Part shown: in pieces, positions 20,629-32,439 of the stretch | How positions within the stretch are numbered: the first letter of the stretch is position 1 | How the letters are laid out: every line of letters starts with the position of its first letter | From: Balanoglossus misakiensis | Lineage: Eukaryota; Hemichordata | Assembly: GCA_040954595.2 (NCBI GenBank) | Contig: CM082580.2 | Location: 4,030,001 to 4,094,000, forward strand | Reading direction: 5' to 3' | Length of the DNA: 64,000 bases | Made by a program: the position numbers and the translations under genes | Notes under the pieces: model-generated | The model's input: the letters and a program-made list of their open reading frames with translations, nothing else | Databases searched by the model: none | What the model was told of the DNA's origin: nothing

Positions 20629-20909
20629 CCAAATAAAAAAATATGTGCTGTTCCGATCCCCCGACCTATCCTAATGTTAGCCCGCCGACCCTAAACATTT
20701 TAGAGCGTCGTAAATCGGAAGTAAAAAATAACGATGTCAATTATACAAAATTTATGAAAATTGCGAGAATCACGCAAGAACTATGACGTCATTCTTCTAC
20801 ACTTTTACGGCCAAAGATATAAAAAAATCGCAAAATAAAAAAATTTCCCTACCTACCTACCCTATTTTTGAAAACCATGTAATCGGAACAGAACATATTA
20901 TTTTTTTGG
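20629..20909. mobile_element. MITE-like element, family J
   Basis: About 281 bp with imperfect terminal inverted repeats of about 28 bp: the left end runs from CCAAATAAAAAAATATG to CTGTTCCGAT, and the right end begins ATCGGAACAGAACATAT and closes with a T run and GG. No coding content, so it is probably a non-autonomous DNA element. Only one copy is seen here. Confidence 0.6.
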
Positions 20910-23900
20910 ACTATATAGTATTCTACACACTGTGCTTTCAACCTAAACACACAAAGATGTTGACTCTGCAGAGTACTGCATGCTATTTGGAGTAGAACTA
21001 GAAATTTTATTAAGTACAGAGAACAAAATAGTGAACTTATAAAAGCGGCTTGGAGCTAACGTCCCTTTAATCGGCAAATAACTGATGGAAGTATCCCAGC
21101 AGAGAATTACTTGGAATGTCTCATCATGGTTCTAAATCGCAAATAATTATGGTAAGGAAAAGTCAATTTGATATCAGTGTCTCTGTCCGTCAGCAAGCAG
21201 GGTTTGTTTTATTCTGTTACGTGCGCAGAACCTGCCGTGTCCATTTTCTTACTCTAACCCGCCTATACGTGTTTTCCATCAACGTCCGCGTAGACGCTTT
21301 ATAAATAAATTTGGCACCTAAAAGTACGTCCTTCGGTTCCGTGTTTTTTTTTCTTCTCCGGAGCTGAGTTTTCACTCATTAAGAGTACGCGGGGGTCTCT
21401 TAATTCTGCATGAGCAAGTCAGCGACAAGGACGCTGCAGTCATTCGATGTCACGGGGTCGCGGCCATCATTGACAGGCGCTGTACGGATGATATCATAAC
21501 ACTTTCTTGTGCCTCTGATTCAGTTGGACCGTATTGACCTCCAGTAAAAAAAATAATAAGATAATACGACACTGGTTGACGACAGTTTACATGAACATGA
21601 CCGTGATCTTCAACCCACTCGAACCATTCAAGAGCGAAAAATGAAACAAACGTACTAGGCTTAGCTACGTGACATTGGGCTTGATGATATTGCCATTCAA
21701 AGTTCAAGGTGGTTTCCAGTTGCCCCGAGAAACATCAACAAGGTCTCACAAGGAATACATACTATGTACACGACCTTTTTTTTTATATAGAAAGCCGTAT
21801 ACGGTGACTGGCACGTTATATTTTCACTATGGCCAAGATGCACTCCGATCGCGGGAATCTTTATGGAACACCAACTTTGACTACCGTAAGAGTTTCACAC
21901 ACCCTCCTTCAAGTTCAACTGTTTAGCGATAAACCTCACAGGACTTTGATTAAACGACTCTAATATTTAGCATATATTTCTTTAAAGGGCTACTAGCTAT
22001 AATTTGTGGCTACTATTGTCAGTATTTCTTGTTTCCTCTATCAAAAAGCTGACAAAGTTTGCCATGAAAAAATTATGTTATGATCGAGGACAAATTCCAA
22101 TTCATAACAATAGCATCAAGGACACTTTGCTCCAATTTGATTGATTAGAATCGGTGCACACCCAGCAAGTGTGACATACACAAATATTTTCTCAGTTTTC
22201 TACAAAACCTTCTGATATGCGTATGTTCGTTGTGATATAATGTCAGTAAATCTCAGTGATAGAGAAAAGTTATAATACGAACCTATATATAGAAACCAAT
22301 TTTTAACACACGCAGACACACGGTTTCGGATAAGTGTATTTCTTTTCGCCCAAATGCCAGGAACTGCTTCAAAAATTATTCCTTTTATACTCCTAAGATA
22401 TTTCAATAAAATCAATTGTCACGCTATATCCTTGTATTGCCTTACTCAGTGTAAATAAAAACACATGCTACAGGTATATCGGCCGAAAGTTTTGATTTTT
22501 TCTTCCATCTTCAGAGAAACTCCGATTTTTTATTTATATTAAAGTACAGTTTACCGTATTATTCAAGAGTTGAATGACAGAACCGCGATTTATTATTAAC
22601 AACACCTCTAATTGCATTCATGGCAGTTGCCGGGATTAACGGGGCTCTTGAACAAATCGACCTTTGACCTGTCATGTTGGTAAAAGGTAATACCAAGTCA
22701 ACGAAAAGGATAAAAACTTCCAAACAGTTCACCCCAACTCTCAACGACGTGATCGACAAACAATCATAGTCACATTACCTGTCACTAGTTGATTGGTCGA
22801 TTTCAACCGGTAGGTCTCGACGGGCTATGAGCGTAGTACAAATAATCGAAACCCGAAATTCAAACACCGATACTACTGGACACTGGACTTGGTCGGTAAT
22901 TTTAACACGTTTTAACTGTTGCTATGACTGTCCGAAAATAGTAATTGATAACTAAATAAGGATTTTGAACCCGACAAGTACTTAACAAGCGTGACTATGG
23001 CAACAGCTGCGTGCTATAATTGATCTCTCCTGAAATCTCCGGGCTCGGTAGCCACGCGTACAGGTATGTAGTTGAGGCCGCGGCTATTTTTCTTCCAGCA
23101 GAAAGCCCCGTAGGCAGCTGGTAGCATGTAATTTGACAACTGAGTGTATTGTTTATCTATCACTCAGAAAGTTAAACAGGCCCTAATCGTATGTCCAGAC
23201 AGCTTACAAGGGCCAGTAAACTACAATAACAACCCGAAGGTTCAATTTGCGACAGATTGGCTCTGTCCGGCGCATGCAGCTTTATGCAGTGACCACTACA
23301 ATGCTCAGTCCACAACCAGCTGATTTTTTGCACTAGAGTGGTGCACGTGGTGACGGTTTTGTGTTATTTTGTATGAAAGGAACTGTGGTTTGTGTTGATG
23401 GAAACTTATAAGGCGATCAGTTGGACGCGGATGTGGAAAGCAGTATTCAGTAGGAATATTTTTGAGGTCTGGATGGGTGGGTGGGTGGCCACAATACTCC
23501 AAACATCCGTACAGGACGCCTGAAACTTTGATGGACAGTTGTGTTTTCTGAATGGGTGGGAAAAGAGGAAGGTTATTGATCGCAGCTTTTTTATGACGAG
23601 AGGCTGCCAATGAATGGCAATGGCACGTAGCGAGTCGAAAATGAACTGGTTTGTCATTGTGTCAGACCAGCCGGTGCGAAAAAGGCAGTCAGGGCGACCA
23701 ACGCAACACACTCGGCGGGATACTTCAGTGAGTGTGGGAGCCATGGCAACCTGAATGAGCCAATTACCTGCCCCATTTAGGGGTTTAATTGCAACGGATT
23801 CTTTGACAGACAACAATACAATGGAGCTTACAAGTCAAAACCGCAGTCTGCCGCCATCAATGGATCCACGTAGACCTCTCAGGCGAAACCACACAGACAT

Positions 23901-24911
23901 TTCAAGAGGAGTATTTCGCGCAATTTCGCCCGTCTAGACAAGGAGAAGGAAATCAATGTCTTGACCATTATCTTTGATTGATGCATTCGGGCAAAATCTG
24001 ACAATAAATCAATTTGTGTCAGACGACACGCAGTCCGGTGCACGCTCTTTTGTGGAGTGACCGTGTCCGGTATGAGACTGAACCCAACGGCGTGCAAGGT
24101 CCACTCCAATCTTGCAGCAGTGTCTCAAAACACTTCTGTACTTCCAAACGAACGGAAAATTCACGAACCTAAAAGCGTGAAATTTAATCAAATCAACATG
24201 GCGAAGCTAAAACTACGGGGAGGGGGGGGGGATATTGGCAGATTGCAACGAGCAACTACTGACAACCAGTGTCCTCAACGTATTAAGAGATCCGCTGTTG
24301 ACTTCACCGTTCCATTTAACACAATGTAATCTTTGAAATGTAACACAAACAAGATGACAATGCCGCCAGCCATGGGATTGTTATACCGGGCTGGTCCACC
24401 GTTGCTTGTTTAACGGTATTATCGTCCAGTCCCCTTTGTATCCCCCCGCCTGTCTTGAGAGTTTTACTTTCCTACTACGCCAATTGCAAGTTTCCGGCAA
24501 TTACCTTTTTCTTGCAAAGACGAATTAAACATTCTGAAAACGTTTGCTTGATATTTCTGGCTTAGGTATTGTTCTATCAAACATTCCTGTACCTCGGAAG
24601 CAAGATAATGTTTTCTCTAGTCATCGTAATTCATCAGTTTGATCAGACGAGAACGGGAACCCTTATAACCACGGTGCAAGGTGTGGCAGTATATGACAGT
24701 AGGGCAACAGCTGTAGTGAGCGTTATCCACAAAATGTGTTGTATGTTACACATAGCATAGTAGTCCCTCCATGCCACATCAATTTTTTGAATGCCCCGTT
24801 GACTGTTTTTATGTGAGGTTGAATGAAGCGTTGTGCGTAATGATGGCACTGCGTGGTGTTTCGAATGCGACTGGCTGATGTGAAGTGTATAGTGTGAATA
24901 GCGCCCGGAGT

Positions 24912-25109
24912 TTAAAGGTATATGGTCACCTATGGAAAATTAGCTATAGTTACCATGGCAAGTTGAGATCTAGCCAATCACAGATTTTCAGTGGGTGGCA
25001 CACGCGGAAAAAGAGCGCCACAGTGCTATATCTTCTTTAGAACACTCAAATACACCATTTCAGCCATGCGCGTATTTATATTGGGGGTGACCGTACCGTA
25101 TACCTTTAA
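24912..25109. mobile_element. TTAA-bounded MITE-like element, family H, copy 1
   Basis: 198 bp. The termini are TTAAAGGTATATGGTCACC and GGTGACCGTACCGTATACCT followed by TTAA, inverted with a small insertion on the right. The interior AGCCAATCACAGATTTTCAG and GTGGGTGGCACAC blocks are shared with 49523-49666. Confidence 0.75.
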
Positions 25110-25271
25110 TCCGTCTCCACCACCGTACCATGACATAGTGCATTTGTATCATTCGATGTGCTTACAGTATGTTGGGAAATACACTGGAATTTAATCGATT
25201 TAATTGAAGTTTGAAGACAACATCTGGGGCTGTTCTGATCATAAAATGGAATGGTGTAATTTGTGGTGATA

Positions 25272-25384
25272 TTAAAGGCACAAAGTCTCTCTATCGATCG
25301 CTGCCCTTTTCCCAGTTATGTTTGATACAAGACAACACCGTTTGTGTTATTTTACATGAAGATGTATAGTGAACCAACGTTCGA
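25272..25384. mobile_element. palindromic element, family A, copy 1 (left end only)
   Basis: Starts TTAAAGGCACAAAGTCTCT and matches the left arm of family A through GTTTGATACAAGACA and a diverged GTGAACCAACGTTCGA block. The rest of the element is missing. Confidence 0.7.
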
Positions 25385-27275
25385 TTACAAGAATTAAAAT
25401 TTACGCTACGATGCTAATGTGATGTGATGTTATTTGTGATTTTGAGGATCACGATGTCTGGCAATAGATTGAGTGATTGAGTGTTGTGATGTATAGAACT
25501 AAATCCGACGTCCATTTTAGTTACGTAGTATTCGGTGAGTAACGGTTGCCTGGATACAAGACGGTGACAACTGTCGTGCGCGAGATAATGCATGGGGAAG
25601 GAAACCGCCTCTACGTTGCAAGAGAGTAAAGCCAGGATTTCTGCAACCACAATCATTCTACAAAAGTCTCGGAAGTGCTTTGGAATGTTTGAATGATTTA
25701 ACTCATTCCTGCGTCGATGAGAAGGACTGCTTGATTCAGAATCTCGCCGTAGAGTAGTTCCGTTGTTACACTTCTGTCTCCCCCAGAGGCAACGGATTTA
25801 TGGTGAGTGTGAATAATTACAAAATAAATAATCCAAAGCTACAATAAACAGGATGAAAAGAGCAAAGATGGGGATTTAGCCGACAAGCCACGTTAAGCTG
25901 GCAACAGGTAAAAATTCTGTGATCCAGACAGAATACCATGGTGACGGTACGGAGTTGTCAGCCATTACAATGCAGTACTTATGTACCTGTCTGAGTTCAT
26001 TTCAAAGAGTTGTTGATCTCCATGCTTGTGTTGACATTTTTTTTCAAAGATTGGAATGTTTCTGCAAGTAATTAGATGTCTCTTTGTAAACACGACGAAT
26101 TGCTTATTTAAAAAGTGTTGCTGAATAGCAGGTTAATTTAACCAGTCAGATTTTGAGAAAAAAATATAACTGCCACATTGGAGTAGACTTTCAGACCGAA
26201 AAAAATAAAAACTAATCGTTTTAAGAGCACAACTGGTAATTGATGTCATTAATCATTGTCACATGGTTTTAATGCGTACTTAAAACCAAAGCTGGTGCTT
26301 CGTTGAGCTTATGGAGATGAGCAACCAATAAAATGGTAGGCCAGGTAAACATACGGGCGATGTACATTGATGCCCGGATGTGTGAAACTTGCAGTACACT
26401 GCACTGTAGTTGACGGCACTGACAACCGAAAAAGTGTCGAAGTGAGACACTTAAAAAAAACCATCAGCATTTTTTATTGACGTTGTCTGGTTCAGTGACC
26501 CTCATCTCACTTTTTTTCTCTCGTTTCTTTTCAAGACACCAATCAAACGACAATGCGACCAAGAATGTTAATTGACCATGGGAAATTCACTTCCCTTCGT
26601 TAACAGGCTGCGCGGGAACTTTCCTTTACATATACAATTTAATTGACAGTGTGGGCGCATCAATCGCGTGATGTAAGCGGACAATCGAGAGCTTTGTCAA
26701 AAGTTCTCATCATTTTGAACAGAAACAGTCCAAACCGCAACAGGATGCCACGGACAACAGAGTAAACTGACGTTTCATAGCGTTTCCAAGGCCAGACTCA
26801 GCGCCAAGTCATGCCAAGACGATCTCAACTCCAAGGCATATTTTGCATTTGACCATCAGCAACGCAATTCCAGCGCAGTTTGAACTTCGAAAAGTAAAAA
26901 CCACCACAACTAGCACCACCCCCGCCGCTGTCGCTGCCACCATCATCGTTTTTAGTTTTGTCAATTTAATTTTGATTTCAGTTTTACTATATCCATATCA
27001 GCCACTGTGCCATATTTAAGCGGGATTTGAGCCTGCATATTGACATTTCGTATTGTTAAGTTGATGATTGTATGTCTAGGGCAAGATTTTTCCACCGCTT
27101 TAATTTTCAAACTCATTTGCGATCCATAATTTAAAGTGCGCGATTTCATCCTGATTGGCGAGAGCGCAGTCTGGTCCCCTGCCCAATCCCCACCGCTGGC
27201 TGCGCTACGACCTTACTGGAGAGCGCAGCGCAGTTTAATACCCACAATGCGTTTCGGCGGAAACGGCTGTTCAAA

Positions 27276-30200
27276 ATGGCAGCGCGCTGTGCACACCACG
27301 CTCGAACCGGAGTTCGAATCGCCACTGACACGTTCCCGGTGTTCACAAACTATCATGTGAGTGGAAAAGGGTACATCTTTGCCAGGAAATCGCATCAATG
27401 GTTTCTTCCAGTGGCAAGGTTTTCAAGTTTACTGAATGTTGATCTAAACGTTGTTCAGTGTCTCAAAAGTTCGCGAACTATTCGGGCAATGGGAGACACC
27501 CAATCTCAATCTGTGTCGTCTGCAACACTCAAACCGGAGAAATTCGTTCTTGGAATAGAAACAAGTTGCGACGAAACAGGAGCTGCAGTGGTAGATGGCA
27601 ATGGATGTATATTAGGCGAATGCCTGTATTCTCAAAAAGAAGTTCATTTAAAGTAAGTACATGTACACTGGCATATTAGTTGCATTTCAGTAGCTCCAGG
27701 TTTTTCCAAGAGATTTTTGTGTTTAAGACTGAAAAACCAGGAAAACCTGGAGTTACTGAACTGCAGCTACACTGGCACAAGCCTGTATAGCTCAGCAAAG
27801 ACGCACCGTTGAGACTCGAAGTCAATGTCGATAGGGAGCTCCCCCCCCCCCACTGGTACATGTTAAAGGCTAGCTCTGCGTGGCAGGGCTGTGTTGTTAC
27901 GGCGAGCTTTTTTGTGGGTGGAGGTCTCGCCGTAACAACACAGCCCTGCCACGCAGAGCTAGTTAAAGGCCTAGTTTCAAATCCAAGTGAAACTTTAGTG
28001 AGTAGGTGTATACGCTAGTTAAACCAGTTCAATTGTCACCAAATTAATGGGTTTTGAAACACTTATGCACAGCTCAGTGATGACACAAAGCTGTAACATG
28101 GCATTAACTTTGACTCGTAATGTGTTTTCATTCTACATGTACTTTGAACAAGAACAGAACTGGTGGAATTATTCCTCCTGTTGCCATGGAATTGCATAAG
28201 AAGCACATTGACAGAGTGGTCCATGAAGCTTTGAAGCAGAGTAACATCACATGGCAGGTAAGATGCTCATTATTTAACATTTTATTCACTTACGGTCACG
28301 TTTATGGGCACAAAATAGCGAATATAATGTGCGTCTGAGAGATGGTCTATGAATGATGTTTAATGTATTATCTATTGGCAGGACCTGTCAGCAATAGCAA
28401 CAACTACAAGGCCAGGACTTGCCTTGTGTCTCGGTGTGGGTTTGGATTACAGCAAGCAACAAGTACAAAAGACTGGTTTACCTTTCATACCAGTTCATCA
28501 CATGGAAGCACATGCATTAACCATAAGAATGGTTGAAAGGCAAGTGACAGTTTGAGAATTTATCATGTGTAAAACTTGACAGCAGTAAAATACAGTATTA
28601 CTACATTCAATGTAATAGTATTTTGTCAGCAGAATAAACCAGTGAAATCAAAATATCCTGAGATCTAGACTAAATTTTCATGGCTAGGAATTTCCAAAAT
28701 TGTGTAGCATTATATGATATTATTATTTTAAAATTTTTCGGAAGAAAACAAAATTTCGGAAGAATGCTAACCATTAGAAGCCATAGTTTAGTTGTGTGGT
28801 ATTGATAGCCGGGGGAATTTTCTGGCCGGCCCTCTGTCAATTCTCACAAGTGTGATTTTATGCTTGGTAAAGGATTCATTAATACAAATTCTTAAATGGA
28901 CCTTACTTTAAATTAGGAACATTACACTACATGAACCTGTACCAGTACTGGTACACACAAGGCAGTGAAGGCTTTCAATTCAAATTGATGTCCATGAAAT
29001 ATTGTATTCACAGTCTGTGGTAGACACGAAATCAAACCTCATTTCACCCTTTTTTTTCTCACAGAGTAGATTTCCCATTCTTAGTGTTCTTAGTATCTGG
29101 TGGTCACTGTATCCTAGCGGTTGTCCGAGGTCTTGGAGATGCCTTAATCCTTGGACAGACTTTGGATGATGCACCAGGAGAGGCTTATGACAAAGTAAGA
29201 CCCAGTTTTGGTATTACAGCTTCTTTTTGTGTATTCATCACTCAGTGTCCCATCCAGGATTACATCGACAGAATATGATAAAGTAACGTCTGAATATTTC
29301 CTCTCTCGTTCATGAAAGACAGCCAGAAGGTTAAAGTTACATGAGCATCTGGATTGCCTGAATATGAGTGGAGGTCAGGCCATTGAATTCCTGGCAACAA
29401 CAGGTGATCACACAAAACTAAAAGTCAAGACGCCGCGTGTCCACAAGAAAAACTGCAACTTCTCATTTTCTGGGTTGAAGAACTCTGTAAGACAGATAAT
29501 CTCAAGGGAAGAGAATCTCCAAGGTAACGCGTGATAAATGTAGATGGAGTTCAGACTTTAGTTTTATTATCATCTCCGTTTTTATCCAATTATTCCTGTG
29601 ACTCATCATTACGATGTGTCCCACAAAAAATCACCAACTTGTGTGAGAAATATGATCTCAGGTCCTTGGGAGTGTGAGATTCTATTATTCTCACACTATG
29701 ATCCCACACTCTCAGCATGCCAGGAGTGTGAGAATATGTCATCTCTGATTGCTTCAAGTCTTTGCGTGCTTTGTTTGGAGATACCAGGATATAAATGGCA
29801 GGAATGGGGAAAATAACTTTCAGCCAGTGCAAACAAGTGCATGTGAGTCAAGAAACTAACAGATATAAATGTAATCAATCATTTCACATTTATTGACTGA
29901 AAAATTTACCAGGGAAATTTGCATAAGAAAATGGCTACCCATAACTTTTGCATAACTACAGCATCCCTGATTTCTTCGTTCATTCCTGCAGGTGTGGAAT
30001 CAGCCCATCGCTTGAACAACATCAACGACATAGCTGCCGTATTTCAATTCAATCTGACCCACCAGATGATTAAGAAAGTGGCCAGGGCTATGATATACTC
30101 CCAACAAACAGGATTGATAACTCCTGCAAACCAAACGTTGGTAAGCAACCTTACTATGGTGAAAATGGATGGGTATGACCAAATGTGGCATTTTTAGGGA

Positions 30201-31672
30201 AAATATTCTCAGACGTTCCAGTTTCCCCTTTATCAGGAACATGCACGCCATTTCATTCCTTTTGATAGTTCATGCTGAAGGTTAACATCTAACATCTTTA
30301 GATACAGTATAGGGACAAAATCTCTCTCTCGCTTCCTTTTTTCCAATAATTATGTTTGATACAAGGCACCGTTTATGTTATTCTACATGTGGATATTTAT
30401 AGTGTATCAACATTCGACCACACACAACTTCCATCCTACTTGTAGACACGAGAGAGAAAAACTCTCCAAAATGAATAATTGGTCTCTACCGTTTATTCAT
30501 TTTGGCATAATTTTTACTCTCATATCCTACAAACGGGATGGAAGCTGTATGTGGTTGAACATTGATTCTCTATATATCCACATGTAGAATAACATAAAAG
30601 GTGTCTTGTATCAAACATAATTACCAATGCTTAAAAATGTTTATCGAGTTGCAGCAGGGTTTTAATGTTGGGTGGTCAGATCAGTGCATGTTGTAAAGTT
30701 AGTGTTGACTCCACCATTTCCTCTTGTTGCTATACACTATTCACTCAAAGAAATTCCACTTCATTTTGAACAGGTTGTATCTGGAGGAGTTGCCAGTAAC
30801 ACTTACATCAGAAATGCACTCAAGTACGTCAGCGACAAGTACAACTATCGTCTCATGTGTCCACCTGCCAGACTCTGCACAGACAACGGTGTCATGATAG
30901 CTTGGGCCGGTATGGAATGGCTCAAACAGGGCAGTGGAATTGCGAGTCAACCGCAAAATCTTCAATATGAACCAAAGTAAATATTGCAAGTTAAAGGGAC
31001 AAAGTCTTTCTCGCTGCCCTTTTTCCATTAATTATGTTTGATACAAGACACCGTGTATGTTATTCTACATGTGGGTATACCGGTATAGTGAATCAACGTT
31101 CAACCACACTCAACTTCCACCCCACTTGTAGACACAAGAGTGAAAAAACTCACCAAAATGAATAATCGTTCGTTACCATTTATTCATTTTGGGCGAGTTT
31201 TTACTCTCATATCATACAAGCATCACCAGATGACAAACTGATGCAAATACAAGCAATATGGCTTAATGCTGAGGATTATAGAGGATAGGGAGAAGATTAG
31301 AAGTATTTTACTGTGAAAACAAAATATGTGGAATTTGGCAACTCATGTTGCTTTAAGAGAACTCCATCCTTTGGAGCAATAGTACATTTACTATCTGTGA
31401 AGTGTACACATAGATGCTTGTGTTTGTTGGATTCTATGTCTGTGTGTATACAATAGCTGATAAACACCAAATTCAAGCAATACTGGGGAGGGGGAGGGGG
31501 GGGGGGAGAGGTGATGTTTGGTCAAGTATAAAAAAGTGTTCCCCTTAACTGTGTTGGCAGATTTTCACTGAAAATTTTGATTTGTTACAGGAGTCCATTA
31601 GGAGAAGACATCTCCAGTTCGGTTGTAGATGCAAAGATTACAGTTCCTGCTATCACATTCTGGAAAAGTTAA
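27276..31672 (+). CDS. OSGEPL1: mitochondrial tRNA N6-adenosine threonylcarbamoyltransferase (OSGEPL1/Qri7)
   Basis: TsaD/Kae1/Qri7-family enzyme that transfers threonylcarbamoyl to A37 of ANN-decoding mitochondrial tRNAs. Eight exons: 27276-27652, 28158-28257, 28382-28539, 29065-29194, 29319-29523, 29992-30140, 30774-30976, 31591-31672, giving 467 residues (human about 414). The basic, acid-poor leader of roughly 80 residues fits mitochondrial targeting. The catalytic fold starts at [18 protein letters not shown]; metal ligands are the HxxxH pair H199/H203 in HHMEAHALT and D410 in RLCTDNG. Other family marks are [35 protein letters not shown] and VVSGGVASN. Intron 3 uses a GC donor (AG|GCAAGT) rather than GT; the frame continues only with that choice. 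An internal ATG at 27489 would lose the leader. An ATTAAA polyadenylation signal lies at 31735. Introns carry repeats A and C and a perfect hairpin. Confidence 0.95.
27870..27962. repeat. perfect 37-bp inverted repeat (hairpin) flanked by 9-bp direct repeats
   Basis: Arms 27870-27906 and 27926-27962 are exact reverse complements with a 19-nt spacer. The unit is flanked by GTTAAAGGC on both sides (27862-27870 and 27962-27970), as a target-site duplication might be. It lies in OSGEPL1 intron 1. Confidence 0.9.
29628..29735. repeat. repeat family C, rearranged copy in OSGEPL1 intron 5
   Basis: It contains AGGTCCTTGGGAGTGTGAGA followed by the reverse complement of the CTCCTGGCATGCTGAGAGTG block. 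Both blocks also occur at the two ends of the element at 61862-62218, so this looks like the two ends brought together by an internal deletion or inversion. Confidence 0.6.
30311..30624. mobile_element. palindromic element, family A, copy 2
   Basis: Near-complete copy in OSGEPL1 intron 6, from AGGGACAAAATCTCTCTC to the arm containing GTGTCTTGTATCAAACATAA. The arms are reverse complements of each other over most of the length. The outer TTAA ends are eroded. Confidence 0.8.
30991..31224. mobile_element. palindromic element, family A, copy 3 (right arm lost)
   Basis: Starts TTAAAGGGACAAAGTC, covers the left arm and the central inverted repeat (CAAAATGAATAA...TTTATTCATTTTGG) and stops after ACTCTCATATCATACAAG. 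It is in OSGEPL1 intron 7, 15 bp after the exon 7 donor. Confidence 0.8.
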
Positions 31673-31734
31673 TATATATGCTATGTGGATCGTGTACATT
31701 TTGTAAATTTATGTAAAATATTGTACAATCATTG

Positions 31735-31740
31735 ATTAAA
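31735..31740 (+). terminator. polyadenylation signal ATTAAA
   Basis: ATTAAA, 62 bp after the OSGEPL1 stop codon, in A/T-rich sequence. It is the best-placed signal for this gene. Confidence 0.45.
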
Positions 31741-32282
31741 AATCTCTTTATTTTAAACGAAATATTGTTCTTCTGTGCATGACTGTGTATAGTGTATTTA
31801 TGGCTACAAATCCAATAGGGTTACGTTTATATAAGTGTCACTGTCGGTCTGTTATAATATGTACCGAGTGTTCATTTTGTGAGTTTTTTGTGCTTTCTAA
31901 TAAGAAAACATCTTTATTCAGAAGTGTGAGTGAAGTTTGTGTGATTTAATTGCTGGCTTGCATAAAACCGGGAGGATGGCAATAACCATATACATGTAGA
32001 TGACAGGTAGCTTCAATGGCTGCTATGCTGAAACCCTATTGTATAGCGCAAGTACTGGGTTATTATGAATTATTTGTGCACATTTTGGAATAATCTTTAG
32101 CTTTTTATGGAGAATTTATGTTATAAGAGATATTCACGTAAAAAATTGGGTTGATTTGAACTCGCTTGGCCCCCTAAAATTGGTGTTAATAGCCTCGGCC
32201 GCACGGCTGTGTATATTTCCACCCCCGGGTGTCAATAGACTCGCCCAAAGTTATTTTTAGATATTGCTCGTCGAAGCTCCTG
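31741..32282. other. intergenic, OSGEPL1 to ubiquitin-like/vWA gene
   Basis: About 0.5 kb between the OSGEPL1 polyadenylation signal and the promoter of the next gene. I see no gene or repeat with clear ends. Confidence 0.6.
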
Positions 32283-32320
32283 ATTGGTTGATAAAAATAG
32301 CAACTGTCTTGGTATATAAA
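32283..32320 (+). promoter_or_regulatory. candidate core promoter: inverted CCAAT box and TATA box
   Basis: ATTGG (inverted CCAAT) at 32283-32287 and TATATAAA at 32313-32320. Initiation would be expected about 30 bp downstream, near 32345, leaving a 5' UTR of about 95 nt before the ATG at 32440. A second TATATAAA is at 32340-32347, so either could be used. Confidence 0.55.
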
Positions 32321-32439
32321 GTACAGAAACATGGCGGGGATATATAAAGAGACTCGGCTTTGGATGTCCCAATCAACATATAGCGCCAACAGAACTGCTG
32401 GAGTTAGCTTGCGTAAACGACATCAAGACAAGAAGAAAC

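Larger units (their letters stand above)
17947..27275. other. long gene-free stretch between SFRP and OSGEPL1
   Basis: Over 9 kb with no supported gene. It is the upstream flank of both the minus-strand SFRP gene and the plus-strand OSGEPL1 gene, so it is the likely home of SFRP enhancers, though none can be read by eye. Recognised contents are repeats J (20629-20909), H copy 1 (24912-25109) and A copy 1 (25272-25384). The longest frame is a 177-codon minus-strand one at 18710-19243 with no recognised domain. Confidence 0.6.

Noticed and set aside
23305-23816. Overlapping minus-strand frames of 101 and 136 codons upstream of OSGEPL1
   Set aside because: No domain, poor composition, overlapping alternative frames and no repeat or splice support. 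Treated as chance.
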